Source: Candidatus Villigracilis saccharophilus | GTDB taxonomy: Bacteria > Chloroflexota > Anaerolineae > Anaerolineales > Villigracilaceae | Direction: 5' to 3' | DNA: 36,309 nt | NCBI GenBank assembly: GCA_016709305.1 | Contig: JADJNA010000014.1 | Location: forward strand, 1 to 36,309 | Part shown: in pieces, positions 16,504 to 24,741 of the stretch | Position numbering within the stretch: position 1 is the stretch's first letter | Layout: every line of letters starts with the position of its first letter | The notes under the pieces: generated by a model | Told to the model about the DNA's origin: nothing | What the model saw: only the letters and a program-made list of their open reading frames with translations | The model's database searches: none | Translations under genes and position numbers: made by a program

Positions 16504-17259
16504 TTATCTTCCTTCTTTACCCCAAAAATTGCATTTTTTTTTTAACCATTCATAGCCTTTGAGCGCGCCGCGGCTGTCAGCGGGGATGCCGTTATTATAT
16601 TTACCAGTCAGCAGACCAGAAGCCAGCGGACTCCAGATCGTGGAGCCGTAGCCATATTCCTTATAAAAGCGGACATAGTCGCCCTGCATACGTCCCTGCT
16701 CAAACAAATTGTATTGCGGTTGTTCAACGACTGGTTTGTGCAGGTGATGACGTTCTGCAATTTGGATCGCTTCGATAATTTCGGAAGCCGCCCATTCCGA
16801 TGTACCCCAATACATGGCTTTGCCCCATTCAATAATATTATGCATTGCCCAAACGGTCTCTTCGATGGGCGTGGTCTGATCGGGGCGGTGACAATAGATC
16901 AAATCCACATAATCAAGCTGAAATCTATTAAGTGAATCATTAATGCCTTCGATCAGGCGTTTCCGATTAAGCGTGTTCTTTTCGTTCACCCCATCGTGCA
17001 GACCCCAATAGAATTTTGTGGAAACCAGATAACTGCCTCTGCGCCATTTCAATTCCTTGAACGCCTCGCCCATCACTGTTTCCGATTTTCCGCCCGCGTA
17101 CACTTCAGCATTATCAAAAAAATTCACACCCGCATCATACGCCGCGGCCATCATTTCCACTGCCGATTTCACGCCTGCCTGATTATGAAATGTGACCCAC
17201 GAACCGAATGAAAGTTCACTAACCTGAACCCCTGTCTTACCGAGAAAACGATATTTCAT
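16504..17259 (-). CDS. Aldo/keto reductase, truncated at the C terminus
   Basis: A 251-residue member of the aldo/keto reductase family, subgroup like the potassium-channel beta subunit and YghZ, where about 320-340 residues are usual. Seen are YRFLGKTGVQVSELSFGSW, NFFDNAEVYAGGKSE with the catalytic Asp and Tyr, the lysine in LVSTKFYWG, YCHRPD with the catalytic His, and WSPLASGLLTGKYN. After GYEWLKKK the reading diverges and stops, so about 70-80 residues are missing, including the cofactor-binding GASR-type segment. Only about 50 bp separate it from the convergent thyX-like gene, so the missing part is not downstream. Probably non-functional. GGAGG precedes the ATG. Confidence 0.85.
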   Translation of the reverse strand: MKYRFLGKTGVQVSELSFGSWVTFHNQAGVKSAVEMMAAAYDAGVNFFDNAEVYAGGKSETVMGEAFKELKWRRGSYLVSTKFYWGLHDGVNEKNTLNRKRLIEGINDSLNRFQLDYVDLIYCHRPDQTTPIEETVWAMHNIIEWGKAMYWGTSEWAASEIIEAIQIAERHHLHKPVVEQPQYNLFEQGRMQGDYVRFYKEYGYGSTIWSPLASGLLTGKYNNGIPADSRGALKGYEWLKKKCNFWGKEGR

Positions 17260-17280
17260 TGTGCCTCCATTATTTTATAA

Positions 17281-17329
17281 GTGACGGTTACCTTTAAGGT
17301 GACTGTTACTTTGTTTACTCCATTATAAT
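17281..17329. promoter_or_regulatory. Shared regulatory region of the aldo/keto reductase and LysM genes
   Basis: GTGACGGTTAC and GTGACTGTTAC are direct repeats 18 bp apart (17281-17291 and 17299-17309). Between and across them lies the inverted repeat GTTACC-tttaa-GGTGAC (17287-17303). TATAAT at 17324-17329 is 6 nt before the ATG of the LysM gene, so that transcript may be leaderless. The bound regulator is not known. Confidence 0.5.
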
Positions 17330-17335
17330 CATTGA

Positions 17336-18256
17336 ATGCGTAATCTAATATTGATCTGTGCACTTTTAATTTCCGCATGCGCACCACAGGCAACACAAAG
17401 CAGACCGCCTGCTTCGCCTGTATCTTATATCACTTCCACACCCAGCCTTACCTTCACGCCAAATGTGATCGTTATTAATGATACGCCCGTCCCAACCTCC
17501 ACACCCCTTATTTACACAGTGAAATCAGGCGACACGATCAGCAAACTCGCCGAGCAATTCAATATCTCGCAGGATAAACTAAGAGCGGCGAATCCTGATG
17601 TCTCTCCGAATAGCATGATCATCGGGTCAACATTGCTCATCCCTGACAATTCTGCTGTCCCGGCGGGGGCGTTCACCCCCACGCCGGTGCCTGCTCCAGT
17701 CACCCAGACAATTTGCCACCCGTCAGCGGAAGGCGGCTTGTGGTGTTTTGCACTGATCAAAAATAACACAGATGAATTAATTGAGAATGTCTCCGCGCAG
17801 ATCACATTACTTGATGAAAATAATACCTCGCTGGCAGGTCAAACCGCGTTCGCGCCATTGGATATTATTCCGCCACGTTCGTCTTTGCCTGTATATGTTT
17901 ATTTTGACTCTAGACTTCCTGCAAAATATTCCATTCAAGTTCAAGTCCTTACCGCAAATCTAATTCCTATAAGGAATGCACGTTATCTCCCAGCGGCGAT
18001 CCAAAAATCCATCGCGCAAATCAATGGACGCACTGCCCAACTCAGCGGACAGATCCTCCTGCCGGCAGAATCATCAGACGCAATACAAGTCCGGGTTGCG
18101 GCTGTGGCTTATGATAAAAATGGCATTGTAGTTGGGATCAAACGCTGGGAAGGCGCAGCGATCCCAGCTGGGGGAAGTATCTCTTTTAGCTTTTTCGTAT
18201 CAAGCCTCGGCGCAGAGATCGATGCAGTGGAGTTTTTTGTCGAAGCGAAACCATAG
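17336..18256 (+). CDS. LysM-domain lipoprotein
   Basis: A 306-residue lipoprotein with a short signal peptide and lipobox LISAC (Cys15). A Thr/Pro linker is followed by one LysM domain at about residues 60-107 (YTVKSGDTISKLAEQFNIS ... IIGSTLLIPD), which binds peptidoglycan or other N-acetylglucosamine polymers. The rest (about 125-306) looks like two beta-sandwich modules of the kind found in surface proteins (for example ITLLDENNTSLAGQTAFAPL and SISFSFFVSSLGAEIDAVEFF); I do not recognise a named family. It is divergent from the aldo/keto reductase and has no Shine-Dalgarno sequence. Confidence 0.85.
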   Translation: MRNLILICALLISACAPQATQSRPPASPVSYITSTPSLTFTPNVIVINDTPVPTSTPLIYTVKSGDTISKLAEQFNISQDKLRAANPDVSPNSMIIGSTLLIPDNSAVPAGAFTPTPVPAPVTQTICHPSAEGGLWCFALIKNNTDELIENVSAQITLLDENNTSLAGQTAFAPLDIIPPRSSLPVYVYFDSRLPAKYSIQVQVLTANLIPIRNARYLPAAIQKSIAQINGRTAQLSGQILLPAESSDAIQVRVAAVAYDKNGIVVGIKRWEGAAIPAGGSISFSFFVSSLGAEIDAVEFFVEAKP

Positions 18257-18278
18257 CCCCCTCCGTCTCTTCGTGACA

Positions 18279-18325
18279 CCTCCCCCAAATGCGAAGTCCA
18301 TCGCATTTGGGGGAGGATTTTTTAT
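18279..18325 (+). terminator. Strong terminator after the LysM gene
   Basis: A perfect 16-bp stem: the arm starting CCTCCCCCAAATGCGA at 18279-18294 pairs with 18301-18316 across a 6-nt loop, followed by ATTTTTTATTT. It also separates this gene from the convergent peptide-binding protein gene. Confidence 0.9.
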
Positions 18326-19917
18326 TTACCTTCCAGCCACATGTATCTTTCGATTGGGATATCAATGGGTGTAAAAACGTATCCCTTTATGTAAGGCTTG
18401 ACAAGTTGATAGGATAATGAGTGCGTGGTGAAAAGTACGGGGGCATCATCCACGAGCATTTGTTCAGCCTGTTGATACAAGGCAATTCGTGTTGTCACAT
18501 CCTGCTCAATACGCGCCTGTTCTAAAAGGGCATCCAGCGCAGGATTGGAATATCCGCCGCTATTTTGATTTGAACCCGTATGAAACAGCACATCGGCGAA
18601 ATTTTCCGGGTCGGGATAATCTGCGCACCAGCCGCCTTGAAACAATTGACCGTGATTGCCCGCGTAGATCTGGTCATAATAAAAATTGGGCTCAATATTT
18701 TCAACAGTGATCGTCACGCCGAGGTTCTTTTGCCACATTTCCGCCAACGCAGACACATCCGCGCTCATGCTGCTGCCAATACCGCCCTTGGTTAAAACAA
18801 TGGGAGGCAATCCCTGCGCGCCGCCATATTTGGATTGCTTAAGTAGCTCGCGCGCTTGGGCAGGATCGAAGGGCAGTCCCTTCAAGTCATAACTAAAGCC
18901 GGGCAGGCCGGGCGGATAGATTCCCACGGCAGGTAGGGCGTGTCCACCCATGACAATATCAATATATTGCTGGCGGTTGAAAGCCATGCTGAAGGCTTTG
19001 CGCACATTGACATCATCGAAGGGCGGACGGGTGGTATCGAAGAAAACATAGCTTGTGCATAGTTCAACGCCGCTAAGCAGTTCATTATGAAGCTGCTCTG
19101 AGGGATCAAGAAAACGCTCGATCGAATATGCGCCTGTGATATCCACATCGCCTGATTCATATAAACGCTGCGGGTCGCCTGCGTATAAATTTAAGATCAC
19201 ATAGGGAATGGATGGAGCGCCAAGATAAAAATCCTGATTCGCCTGATAGACGATGCGCTCAAAACTTGTCCACTCGATGAGTTTATATGGACCGGTCCCG
19301 TTCGGCTCGCGGAACCATTCGCCGCCCTGCTCGACATTGTTCTTATCCACCACAAACGAGGTTGGATAAGTGAGTTTCAAAGCAAAATATGGTTTGGGCG
19401 CATCAATGGTCACCTGCAGCGTAAGATCATCAATGACCTTTAATCCGCTGATATGGTCAGCCTGTCCCGCCGCCATTTCCCGCACGCCAACAATATCGCT
19501 GAGATAGGTCAGCGCGGTGTCCGACGCCAATTCCGGGCTGACAGCGCGCTCCCATGAATACAGGACATCCTGCGCGGTAACAGCGCGGCCATTATGAAAT
19601 TTTGCATTTGAACGCAAATAAAAAGTATAGACTGTGCCGTCACTGCTCACCTCCCACCTTTCGGCAAGATCCGGGGTGAGATTTAAATTCGGGTCAAAAG
19701 AGACCAGCCCGCTGTAGATCAGCTTATCGCCTGAACCATGCGTGGTGGCGGGATCATATTCACGCGGATTGGTTGTCTCGCCTCCTGCCAGAACGAGGGC
19801 TTGCTCCAGCGGAATATCATTTTGCCACGACGGGGCAGGATCCGCGCTGGCGGCTATGAATATCGCGGCAAAGAATCCGATGAAGATGCTTATGAAAAGA
19901 TTATTACGTTTGATCAT
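18322..19917 (-). CDS. Peptide ABC transporter substrate-binding protein (SBP family 5)
   Basis: A 531-residue extracytoplasmic binding protein of the OppA/DppA family. It has an N-terminal hydrophobic segment (NLFISIFIGFFAAIFIAAS) without a lipobox Cys, the family pattern LAERWEVSSDGTVYTFYLR, KFHNGRAVTAQDVLYSWER, and C-terminal ADYPDPENFADVLFHTGS, all typical of oligopeptide binders. The start at 19917 is preferred over 19935 because GAGG lies 5-6 bp before it; either way it overlaps the end of the upstream peptidase gene. No permease or ATPase genes are near, so it is an orphan. The overlap suggests translational coupling with the peptidase. Confidence 0.88.
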   Translation of the reverse strand: MIKRNNLFISIFIGFFAAIFIAASADPAPSWQNDIPLEQALVLAGGETTNPREYDPATTHGSGDKLIYSGLVSFDPNLNLTPDLAERWEVSSDGTVYTFYLRSNAKFHNGRAVTAQDVLYSWERAVSPELASDTALTYLSDIVGVREMAAGQADHISGLKVIDDLTLQVTIDAPKPYFALKLTYPTSFVVDKNNVEQGGEWFREPNGTGPYKLIEWTSFERIVYQANQDFYLGAPSIPYVILNLYAGDPQRLYESGDVDITGAYSIERFLDPSEQLHNELLSGVELCTSYVFFDTTRPPFDDVNVRKAFSMAFNRQQYIDIVMGGHALPAVGIYPPGLPGFSYDLKGLPFDPAQARELLKQSKYGGAQGLPPIVLTKGGIGSSMSADVSALAEMWQKNLGVTITVENIEPNFYYDQIYAGNHGQLFQGGWCADYPDPENFADVLFHTGSNQNSGGYSNPALDALLEQARIEQDVTTRIALYQQAEQMLVDDAPVLFTTHSLSYQLVKPYIKGYVFTPIDIPIERYMWLEGK

Positions 19918-21274
19918 TTTTCCTCGCCTTTGCATTCTGTGTACGTACGATCATACCGATCACGAAGACACCGATGATCAACCCGAGCACACAACAAAAA
20001 CCAAGTAGAGATAAGGTCATCCAAATTGGCGGACCTGTCCGTGTTGACTGTCCGCCATTGATGGTGGAAGTTGGGATCGCGTACGGCGTTGGTGTCACTA
20101 TTAAAGATCCGCCAGAGACTGGAACGATGGTTGGGACATGCGTCGGGGTGGGTTGGGATGTCGGTTGCGCAGAAACAGATCGAGGCGCAGCCCCGATCGA
20201 TTCCCGCCAGGCGTCTTCGAGTCCGTCTATGTCAAACCCATATATGTTGAGGAGGACAGCCTCGATCTCGCCTCCATCGCGCAGAGCACCAAGCAGCTGG
20301 GTCATTTTATCCTGCCCGTATGTTTCGATCAAAAATTCGACAAGACTGAATGACTGGCTATAAGACAAGGTTGCTTTGGAAAATTCTTCAGAGAAACCAC
20401 TGTTCAAAGAACGAACAGACAACAGGTCATTATTTTTAATCGCCTGGTCAAATTGATCCTGAGAGTTGGAATCCAATTTACCTTCGCTGTAAACAGCAAG
20501 GCCTTCCTCCAGCCAGGAGGGCATGTCGTTCAAGCAGGAAAATGTAAAGTGACCGATCAGCACATGGGTCAATTCATGGATGACCACGTTGCGGTCATAT
20601 TCCGAGTCGTTCTGTGAGAGTCCGACAATGACGATGTTATGTTCCGCATAGGCGGAGCCACCCGTCCATGCCGGCTCAAACAAAATCGAATCACGCAGAT
20701 CCTCATAACTGGCATAAACATATACATCAATGGGCGCATCTGCAACGAGACCAGCCTGCTGTTCGTTGCGAGATAAACCCTGCAGGCCGGCATTCAACAA
20801 GTCCTGTGCGAACGGCTTATCGCCTTCATACCAATGAAGGCGCAAAAAGCCGCTGGTGAGGGTCTGCCACTTGTGCGTGCCGTCAAGCCATGTGGCGGTC
20901 TGTGTCTCACTCAGGTATTCCTTGCCGGCTTCGTCGGTGTAACGCCAGCGCCACCACAGGGATGCGCCCGGGGGAAGCGAGCCGCTCTGGCGCATATCCC
21001 ATGTCCATTCAACATCTGAATTTTTCGCGGGCGTGAATTGAGGGTACGCTTTTGCGATCACTTCACCGCAGGTTTGCTGTTCGTTTCCATATTCCAGAGT
21101 GACCGAAGTAATATTCGCATCAGCGGAAAGTTTTGCTGAAAATGTGGCTGTCTCTGGAAATGAAAAAGTTACTTTATTATTCGTCACCGCGGCATACGGG
21201 GCGGCGAAGGCATTTTGAACGGGCATGATGAACAGCCCCAATACCAGAAAAAACAAGGTTAACTTTGCTCGCAT
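19904..21274 (-). CDS. Membrane-anchored HEXXH metallopeptidase (peptidase MA-like)
   Basis: A 456-residue protein with a signal peptide (LTLFFLVLGLFIMPVQNAFA), an N-terminal beta-sandwich region (about 30-130) and a gluzincin-type peptidase domain. The zinc site is HELTH (His233, Glu234, His237) with WLEEGLAVYSEG downstream, where Glu257 is the likely third ligand. After a Thr/Pro linker a C-terminal transmembrane helix (about 425-447) and a basic tail follow, so the peptidase faces the outside. Its last 14 bp overlap the peptide-binding protein gene, suggesting that products of proteolysis could be captured by the binding protein. Substrate unknown. Confidence 0.85.
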   Translation of the reverse strand: MRAKLTLFFLVLGLFIMPVQNAFAAPYAAVTNNKVTFSFPETATFSAKLSADANITSVTLEYGNEQQTCGEVIAKAYPQFTPAKNSDVEWTWDMRQSGSLPPGASLWWRWRYTDEAGKEYLSETQTATWLDGTHKWQTLTSGFLRLHWYEGDKPFAQDLLNAGLQGLSRNEQQAGLVADAPIDVYVYASYEDLRDSILFEPAWTGGSAYAEHNIVIVGLSQNDSEYDRNVVIHELTHVLIGHFTFSCLNDMPSWLEEGLAVYSEGKLDSNSQDQFDQAIKNNDLLSVRSLNSGFSEEFSKATLSYSQSFSLVEFLIETYGQDKMTQLLGALRDGGEIEAVLLNIYGFDIDGLEDAWRESIGAAPRSVSAQPTSQPTPTHVPTIVPVSGGSLIVTPTPYAIPTSTINGGQSTRTGPPIWMTLSLLGFCCVLGLIIGVFVIGMIVRTQNAKARKNDQT

Positions 21275-21454
21275 ACAAATAAACTCCTTTTCGTGATCCT
21301 GCCCAATATATCATCAAAATCAACTTATATAAATATATGACAAAATAGGGATGTTTTAGGTACATTCATCCACCCAGAAATCTCAGCATGGTTTAATGTC
21401 AGTATGTAAAATCAACTCAGATTGTTAAATTTTGAACTAGTATTTGGAGGAACC

Positions 21455-21949
21455 ATGCAACGTACCAAATTCATTCTCGGCGGATTACTGATCCTCGCGG
21501 CAGTAGTCTACCTGATCGTCTCATCCACCCAAGCCAGCGCTGAATATTTCATGACCGTTGACGAGATCAAGGCTGAAGGCTCATCCGCTGTCGGCAAGAG
21601 CATGCGTCTTTCCGGCGCCGTACTCGGCGACACGATCCAATATGATTCCCAGACGCTCGCGCTTCAATTCGATGTGGCGCATGTCTCCGGCGATAATGCC
21701 GAGATCGAAGCGCAAGGCGGACTGGCTGAAGTGCTTTATCAGGCTGTCAATGACCCGAGCCGCCAACGCATCACAGTCGTTTATACCGGCCCCAAACCAG
21801 ACCTTCTGCGCGGTGAGGCACAGGCGATCATGACCGGCAAACTGAGCGACAACGGCGTCTTCTATGCCGATGAACTGCTGCTCAAGTGTCCAACCAAATA
21901 TAACGAAGCAGTACCCGAGCAGGCGGAAGCAGCCGACTCAGGGTATTAG
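21455..21949 (+). CDS. ccmE: Cytochrome c maturation heme chaperone CcmE, Cys-type
   Basis: CcmE carries heme covalently to the CcmF/H ligation complex outside the membrane. The 164-residue protein has an N-terminal membrane anchor (FILGGLLILAAVVYLIVS) and an OB-fold core with RLSGAVLGDTI and ITVVYTGPKPDLLRGEAQAI. The heme-binding motif, usually H-x3-Y, is C-P-T-K-Y (Cys145, Tyr149): a CxxxY CcmE like those known in archaea and Desulfovibrio. GGAGG precedes the ATG at 21455; an upstream in-frame start is less likely. It is the first gene of the ccm locus. Confidence 0.92.
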   Translation: MQRTKFILGGLLILAAVVYLIVSSTQASAEYFMTVDEIKAEGSSAVGKSMRLSGAVLGDTIQYDSQTLALQFDVAHVSGDNAEIEAQGGLAEVLYQAVNDPSRQRITVVYTGPKPDLLRGEAQAIMTGKLSDNGVFYADELLLKCPTKYNEAVPEQAEAADSGY

Positions 21950-21956
21950 AAAAACA

Positions 21957-21990
21957 CCCTGACAGGTCTCTGCCTGTCAGGTTTTATTTT
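21957..21990 (+). terminator. Hairpin with T-rich tail between ccmE and ccmF
   Basis: CCTGACAGG (21958-21966) pairs with CCTGTCAGG (21973-21981), followed by TTTTATTTTAT. It has the form of a terminator but lies inside the ccm gene series, so it may lower expression of downstream genes relative to ccmE. Its core recurs in the hairpin at 24674. Confidence 0.65.
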
Positions 21991-22032
21991 ATAGAGAATC
22001 ATCTTAGGGTCTAATTTAAAGAAGGATATCTT

Positions 22033-24099
22033 ATGATTGCAGAATTTGGATATGGTATTACCTTTGCAAGTTTTCTGGTCGCATTCTACAGTGTCGTTGC
22101 GGCAGTTTATGGGGCCACAAAAAAATCTCCCGCCCTGGTGGAAAGCGCGCGCCGCGCCATGCTGCTCACGTTTCCGCTGATTTCCATCGGCGCCCTTTCA
22201 CTGATCTATATGCTGGTCAACGATCATTACGAAGTTTCCTTTGTATATGAAGTGACCAGCCGCAGTATGCCCACCTACCTCAAGATCACAGCCTGGTGGG
22301 GCGGACAAGCCGGATCGCTCCTGTTCTGGTCCTTCCTTCTTTCAGCATTCGCGTCAGCGGTCACCTTGCGCAAATGGGATCGCGATATCGAATTCCTGCC
22401 CTGGGTGATCATGGTGTGTTCCGTCACACTGATGTTCTTCCTCGGTCTCGTGGTCTTTTACGAAAACCCATTCACACGCTTCTGGCTCGTCGCCGGCAAT
22501 GTGGAACCGCACATGTTCCAACCCGCGCTTGCGACCATCTTTACGCCGCAGGATGGGAATGGATTGAACCCGCTCCTGCGCCATCCGGGCATGGTCATTC
22601 ATCCGCCCATGCTATATCTTGGCTTTGTCTCTTACGTGATCCCGTACGCCTTCGCCATGGCCGCTTTGATCACAGGCCGCACCGATGACCGCTGGATCCG
22701 CCTCACCCGCCGCTGGTCTTTGTGGGCCTGGCTCTTCCTCTCCTTTGGTCTCGTGCTCGGCGGACGCTGGGCTTACGATGTACTCGGCTGGGGCGGATAT
22801 TGGGGCTGGGACCCGGTCGAGATCGCGGCTTTCATGCCCTGGCTGACTGGCACAGCGTTTTTACATTCCGTCATGATCCAGGAAAAACGCGGTTTGCTCA
22901 AACACTGGAACATGATCCTTGTCATCCTCACATACTCGCTTGTCATCTTCGGGACTTTCCTGACACGCTCCGGTGTACTATCATCCGTTCACTCATTTGC
23001 GAACAGCCCGATCGGTCCGCTCTTCATGGCATTCGTATCCATCACTCTGGTGGCCTCTATTGCGCTCGTGATCTATCGCTGGCCGAACCTGCGCGGCGAA
23101 ACAGAGATGAAATCCATGCTTTCGCGTGAAGCGTTATTCCTCTTGAACAACCTGCTATTCATGAGCGTACTCGTGATCTGCTTCTGGGGTGTGATCTTCC
23201 CGCTCGTCTCGGAACTGTTCACAGGTCAAAAAGTGACCGTTGGTCCGCCATTCTATGAACGTGCCACTGCTCCAATCTTCGCGGCGCTGATGTTCCTGAT
23301 GGGTGTCGCTCCGCTTTCTGCATGGGGACATTCAACCGTCAAGACACTCGGGCGCGCCATGTGGAAGTCCGCATTGATCGCGCTGGTCGTGACCATCGTC
23401 CTATTCTTTACATACACAAAGAATTACATCGCGCTGATCGGTTTCTTCCTGATCGCTCTGGTGCTATTTGTAACCGCGCAGGAATTCTGGCGCGGCGCTC
23501 GTGCAAGACAAAAGACACAGGGCGAGAACTTCTTCACCTCCCTCTCGCGCTTGATGGGACGCAACCGCCGCCGCTATGGCGGATACATCATCCACATCAG
23601 CATGATGTTGATGGCGATCGGTATCCTCGGCATTGAGATATTCCAGAAAGAAACACAAGGGGCATTGGCCCAGGGCGAAGAATTAAATATCGCAGAATAC
23701 ACCGTTCAGTACCGCGAACTCGCATCCTGGGACGATGCAGGCAAAGGCGTGAACTTTACCCGCGCAGTCCTCGATATTTATGAGAATGGCATCTATCTTG
23801 GTGAGCTCTCCCCACGCATTGACTATTACTTTGACTCACAGCAGAACATGACCATCCCCGGCAACCGTTCCACATTCAGAGATGATTTATACATCCTGCT
23901 TGTGGACTGGCAGCCGACAACTGCCATGGGCGCGACATTCAAGATCTTTGTCAACCCATTGGTTAATTGGTTATGGATCGGCAGTGTGCTCTTCCTGATC
24001 GGGATCATTTTTGCGGCATGGCCTGATCGTGACCCTGCCGAGGAAACATCCCGACGCGGTATTACACGAAGCGCAAACCAACCCAGTGCAGCGGATTAA
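22033..24099 (+). CDS. ccmF: Cytochrome c heme lyase CcmF
   Basis: A 688-residue polytopic membrane protein that attaches heme to apocytochromes. It has about 14-15 hydrophobic segments. The tryptophan-rich WWD motif is WGGYWGWDPVE at about residues 253-263, and WWGGQAGSLLFWSFLL near residue 90 is the other CcmF/CcmC hallmark. The conserved histidines lie in HPPMLYLGFV and in SSVHSFANSPIG. The C-terminal soluble loop (about 560-640) ends before a last membrane helix. The ribosome-binding site AAGGA precedes the ATG. It follows ccmE by about 80 bp, including the hairpin. Confidence 0.95.
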   Translation: MIAEFGYGITFASFLVAFYSVVAAVYGATKKSPALVESARRAMLLTFPLISIGALSLIYMLVNDHYEVSFVYEVTSRSMPTYLKITAWWGGQAGSLLFWSFLLSAFASAVTLRKWDRDIEFLPWVIMVCSVTLMFFLGLVVFYENPFTRFWLVAGNVEPHMFQPALATIFTPQDGNGLNPLLRHPGMVIHPPMLYLGFVSYVIPYAFAMAALITGRTDDRWIRLTRRWSLWAWLFLSFGLVLGGRWAYDVLGWGGYWGWDPVEIAAFMPWLTGTAFLHSVMIQEKRGLLKHWNMILVILTYSLVIFGTFLTRSGVLSSVHSFANSPIGPLFMAFVSITLVASIALVIYRWPNLRGETEMKSMLSREALFLLNNLLFMSVLVICFWGVIFPLVSELFTGQKVTVGPPFYERATAPIFAALMFLMGVAPLSAWGHSTVKTLGRAMWKSALIALVVTIVLFFTYTKNYIALIGFFLIALVLFVTAQEFWRGARARQKTQGENFFTSLSRLMGRNRRRYGGYIIHISMMLMAIGILGIEIFQKETQGALAQGEELNIAEYTVQYRELASWDDAGKGVNFTRAVLDIYENGIYLGELSPRIDYYFDSQQNMTIPGNRSTFRDDLYILLVDWQPTTAMGATFKIFVNPLVNWLWIGSVLFLIGIIFAAWPDRDPAEETSRRGITRSANQPSAAD

Positions 24100-24104
24100 T
24101 AAAA

Positions 24105-24146
24105 AGGTCAAAAGTCGAAGGTCATGAGACCTTCGACTTTTGACCT
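24105..24146. repeat. Perfect 19-bp-arm palindrome between ccmF and ccmH
   Basis: The arm at 24105-24123 (starting AGGTCAAAAGTCGAAGG) is the exact inverse complement of 24128-24146, with a 4-nt loop ATGA. There is no T-run, so it is not a classical terminator. A degenerate copy lies at 8317-8354, which points to a dispersed palindromic element. Confidence 0.8.
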
Positions 24147-24166
24147 CCGATATCCCGGAGTTATTC

Positions 24167-24658
24167 ATGAAAAAGTTTTTTTACACAGTCCTCTTTCTAT
24201 TTTTACTAAGCATTCTGTTCACAGGCGCCGCATTCGCGCAGGATAATCAACCCACCGATGACGAAGTGAACGCGGTCGCGCATCAACTATACTGCCCTGT
24301 CTGCCAGAACACACCGCTGGATGTCTGCCCAACTGAAGCCTGCCGTGATTGGCGCGAACAGATCCGCGGAATGCTGGCGGAAGGCAAAACAGAAGATGAG
24401 ATCCTGCAATATTTTGTCGATCAATTCGGCGATCGGGTCTTATCCGCGCCGCCGGTGACCACAAAATTCAACTACATCATCTATATCGTTCCGCCGCTGA
24501 TCATCCTTGCGGGCGCGATCATCCTGTTCCGCTCGCTCAAAGAGTGGACAACCCCAAAGGACGTTGCAGCAGATTTGGATGAAGAGGAAAGCGCATCATC
24601 GTCTCAGGAAGATGATTATGTGGCGCGCTTCGAAGAAGAATTAAAGAAACAAAAATAG
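24167..24658 (+). CDS. ccmH: Cytochrome c maturation protein CcmH
   Basis: CcmH reduces or holds the CxxCH cysteines of apocytochromes. The 163-residue protein has a signal peptide (TVLFLFLLSILFTGAAFA), the motif LYCPVCQ (usual form LRCxxCQ) at about residue 40, extra cysteines in DVCPTEAC, WREQIRGMLAEGKTEDEILQYFVDQFGDRVL and a C-terminal membrane helix (YIIYIVPPLIILAGAIILF). The start at 24167 is chosen for CGGAG upstream and the signal peptide. The short C-terminal acidic tail is variable in the family. Confidence 0.92.
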   Translation: MKKFFYTVLFLFLLSILFTGAAFAQDNQPTDDEVNAVAHQLYCPVCQNTPLDVCPTEACRDWREQIRGMLAEGKTEDEILQYFVDQFGDRVLSAPPVTTKFNYIIYIVPPLIILAGAIILFRSLKEWTTPKDVAADLDEEESASSSQEDDYVARFEEELKKQK

Positions 24659-24673
24659 ATCAAATAAGTAAAC

Positions 24674-24725
24674 AGATCTGACAGGGTTCAGGGAAATGCG
24701 ATAACCTGTCAGATCTTACTTTTCT
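24674..24725 (+). terminator. Hairpin between ccmH and the thioredoxin gene
   Basis: AGATCTGACAGG (24674-24685) and CCTGTCAGATCT (24705-24716) form a perfect 12-bp stem with a 19-nt loop, followed by TACTTTTCTTT. Terminator-like but inside the ccm series. Shares the CTGACAGG/CCTGTCAG core with the hairpin at 21957. Confidence 0.55.
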
Positions 24726-24741
24726 TTACACGGAGAATGTT

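Noticed and set aside
23322..23636. Plus-strand frame inside ccmF
   Set aside because: Out-of-frame shadow of a well-supported ccmF gene.
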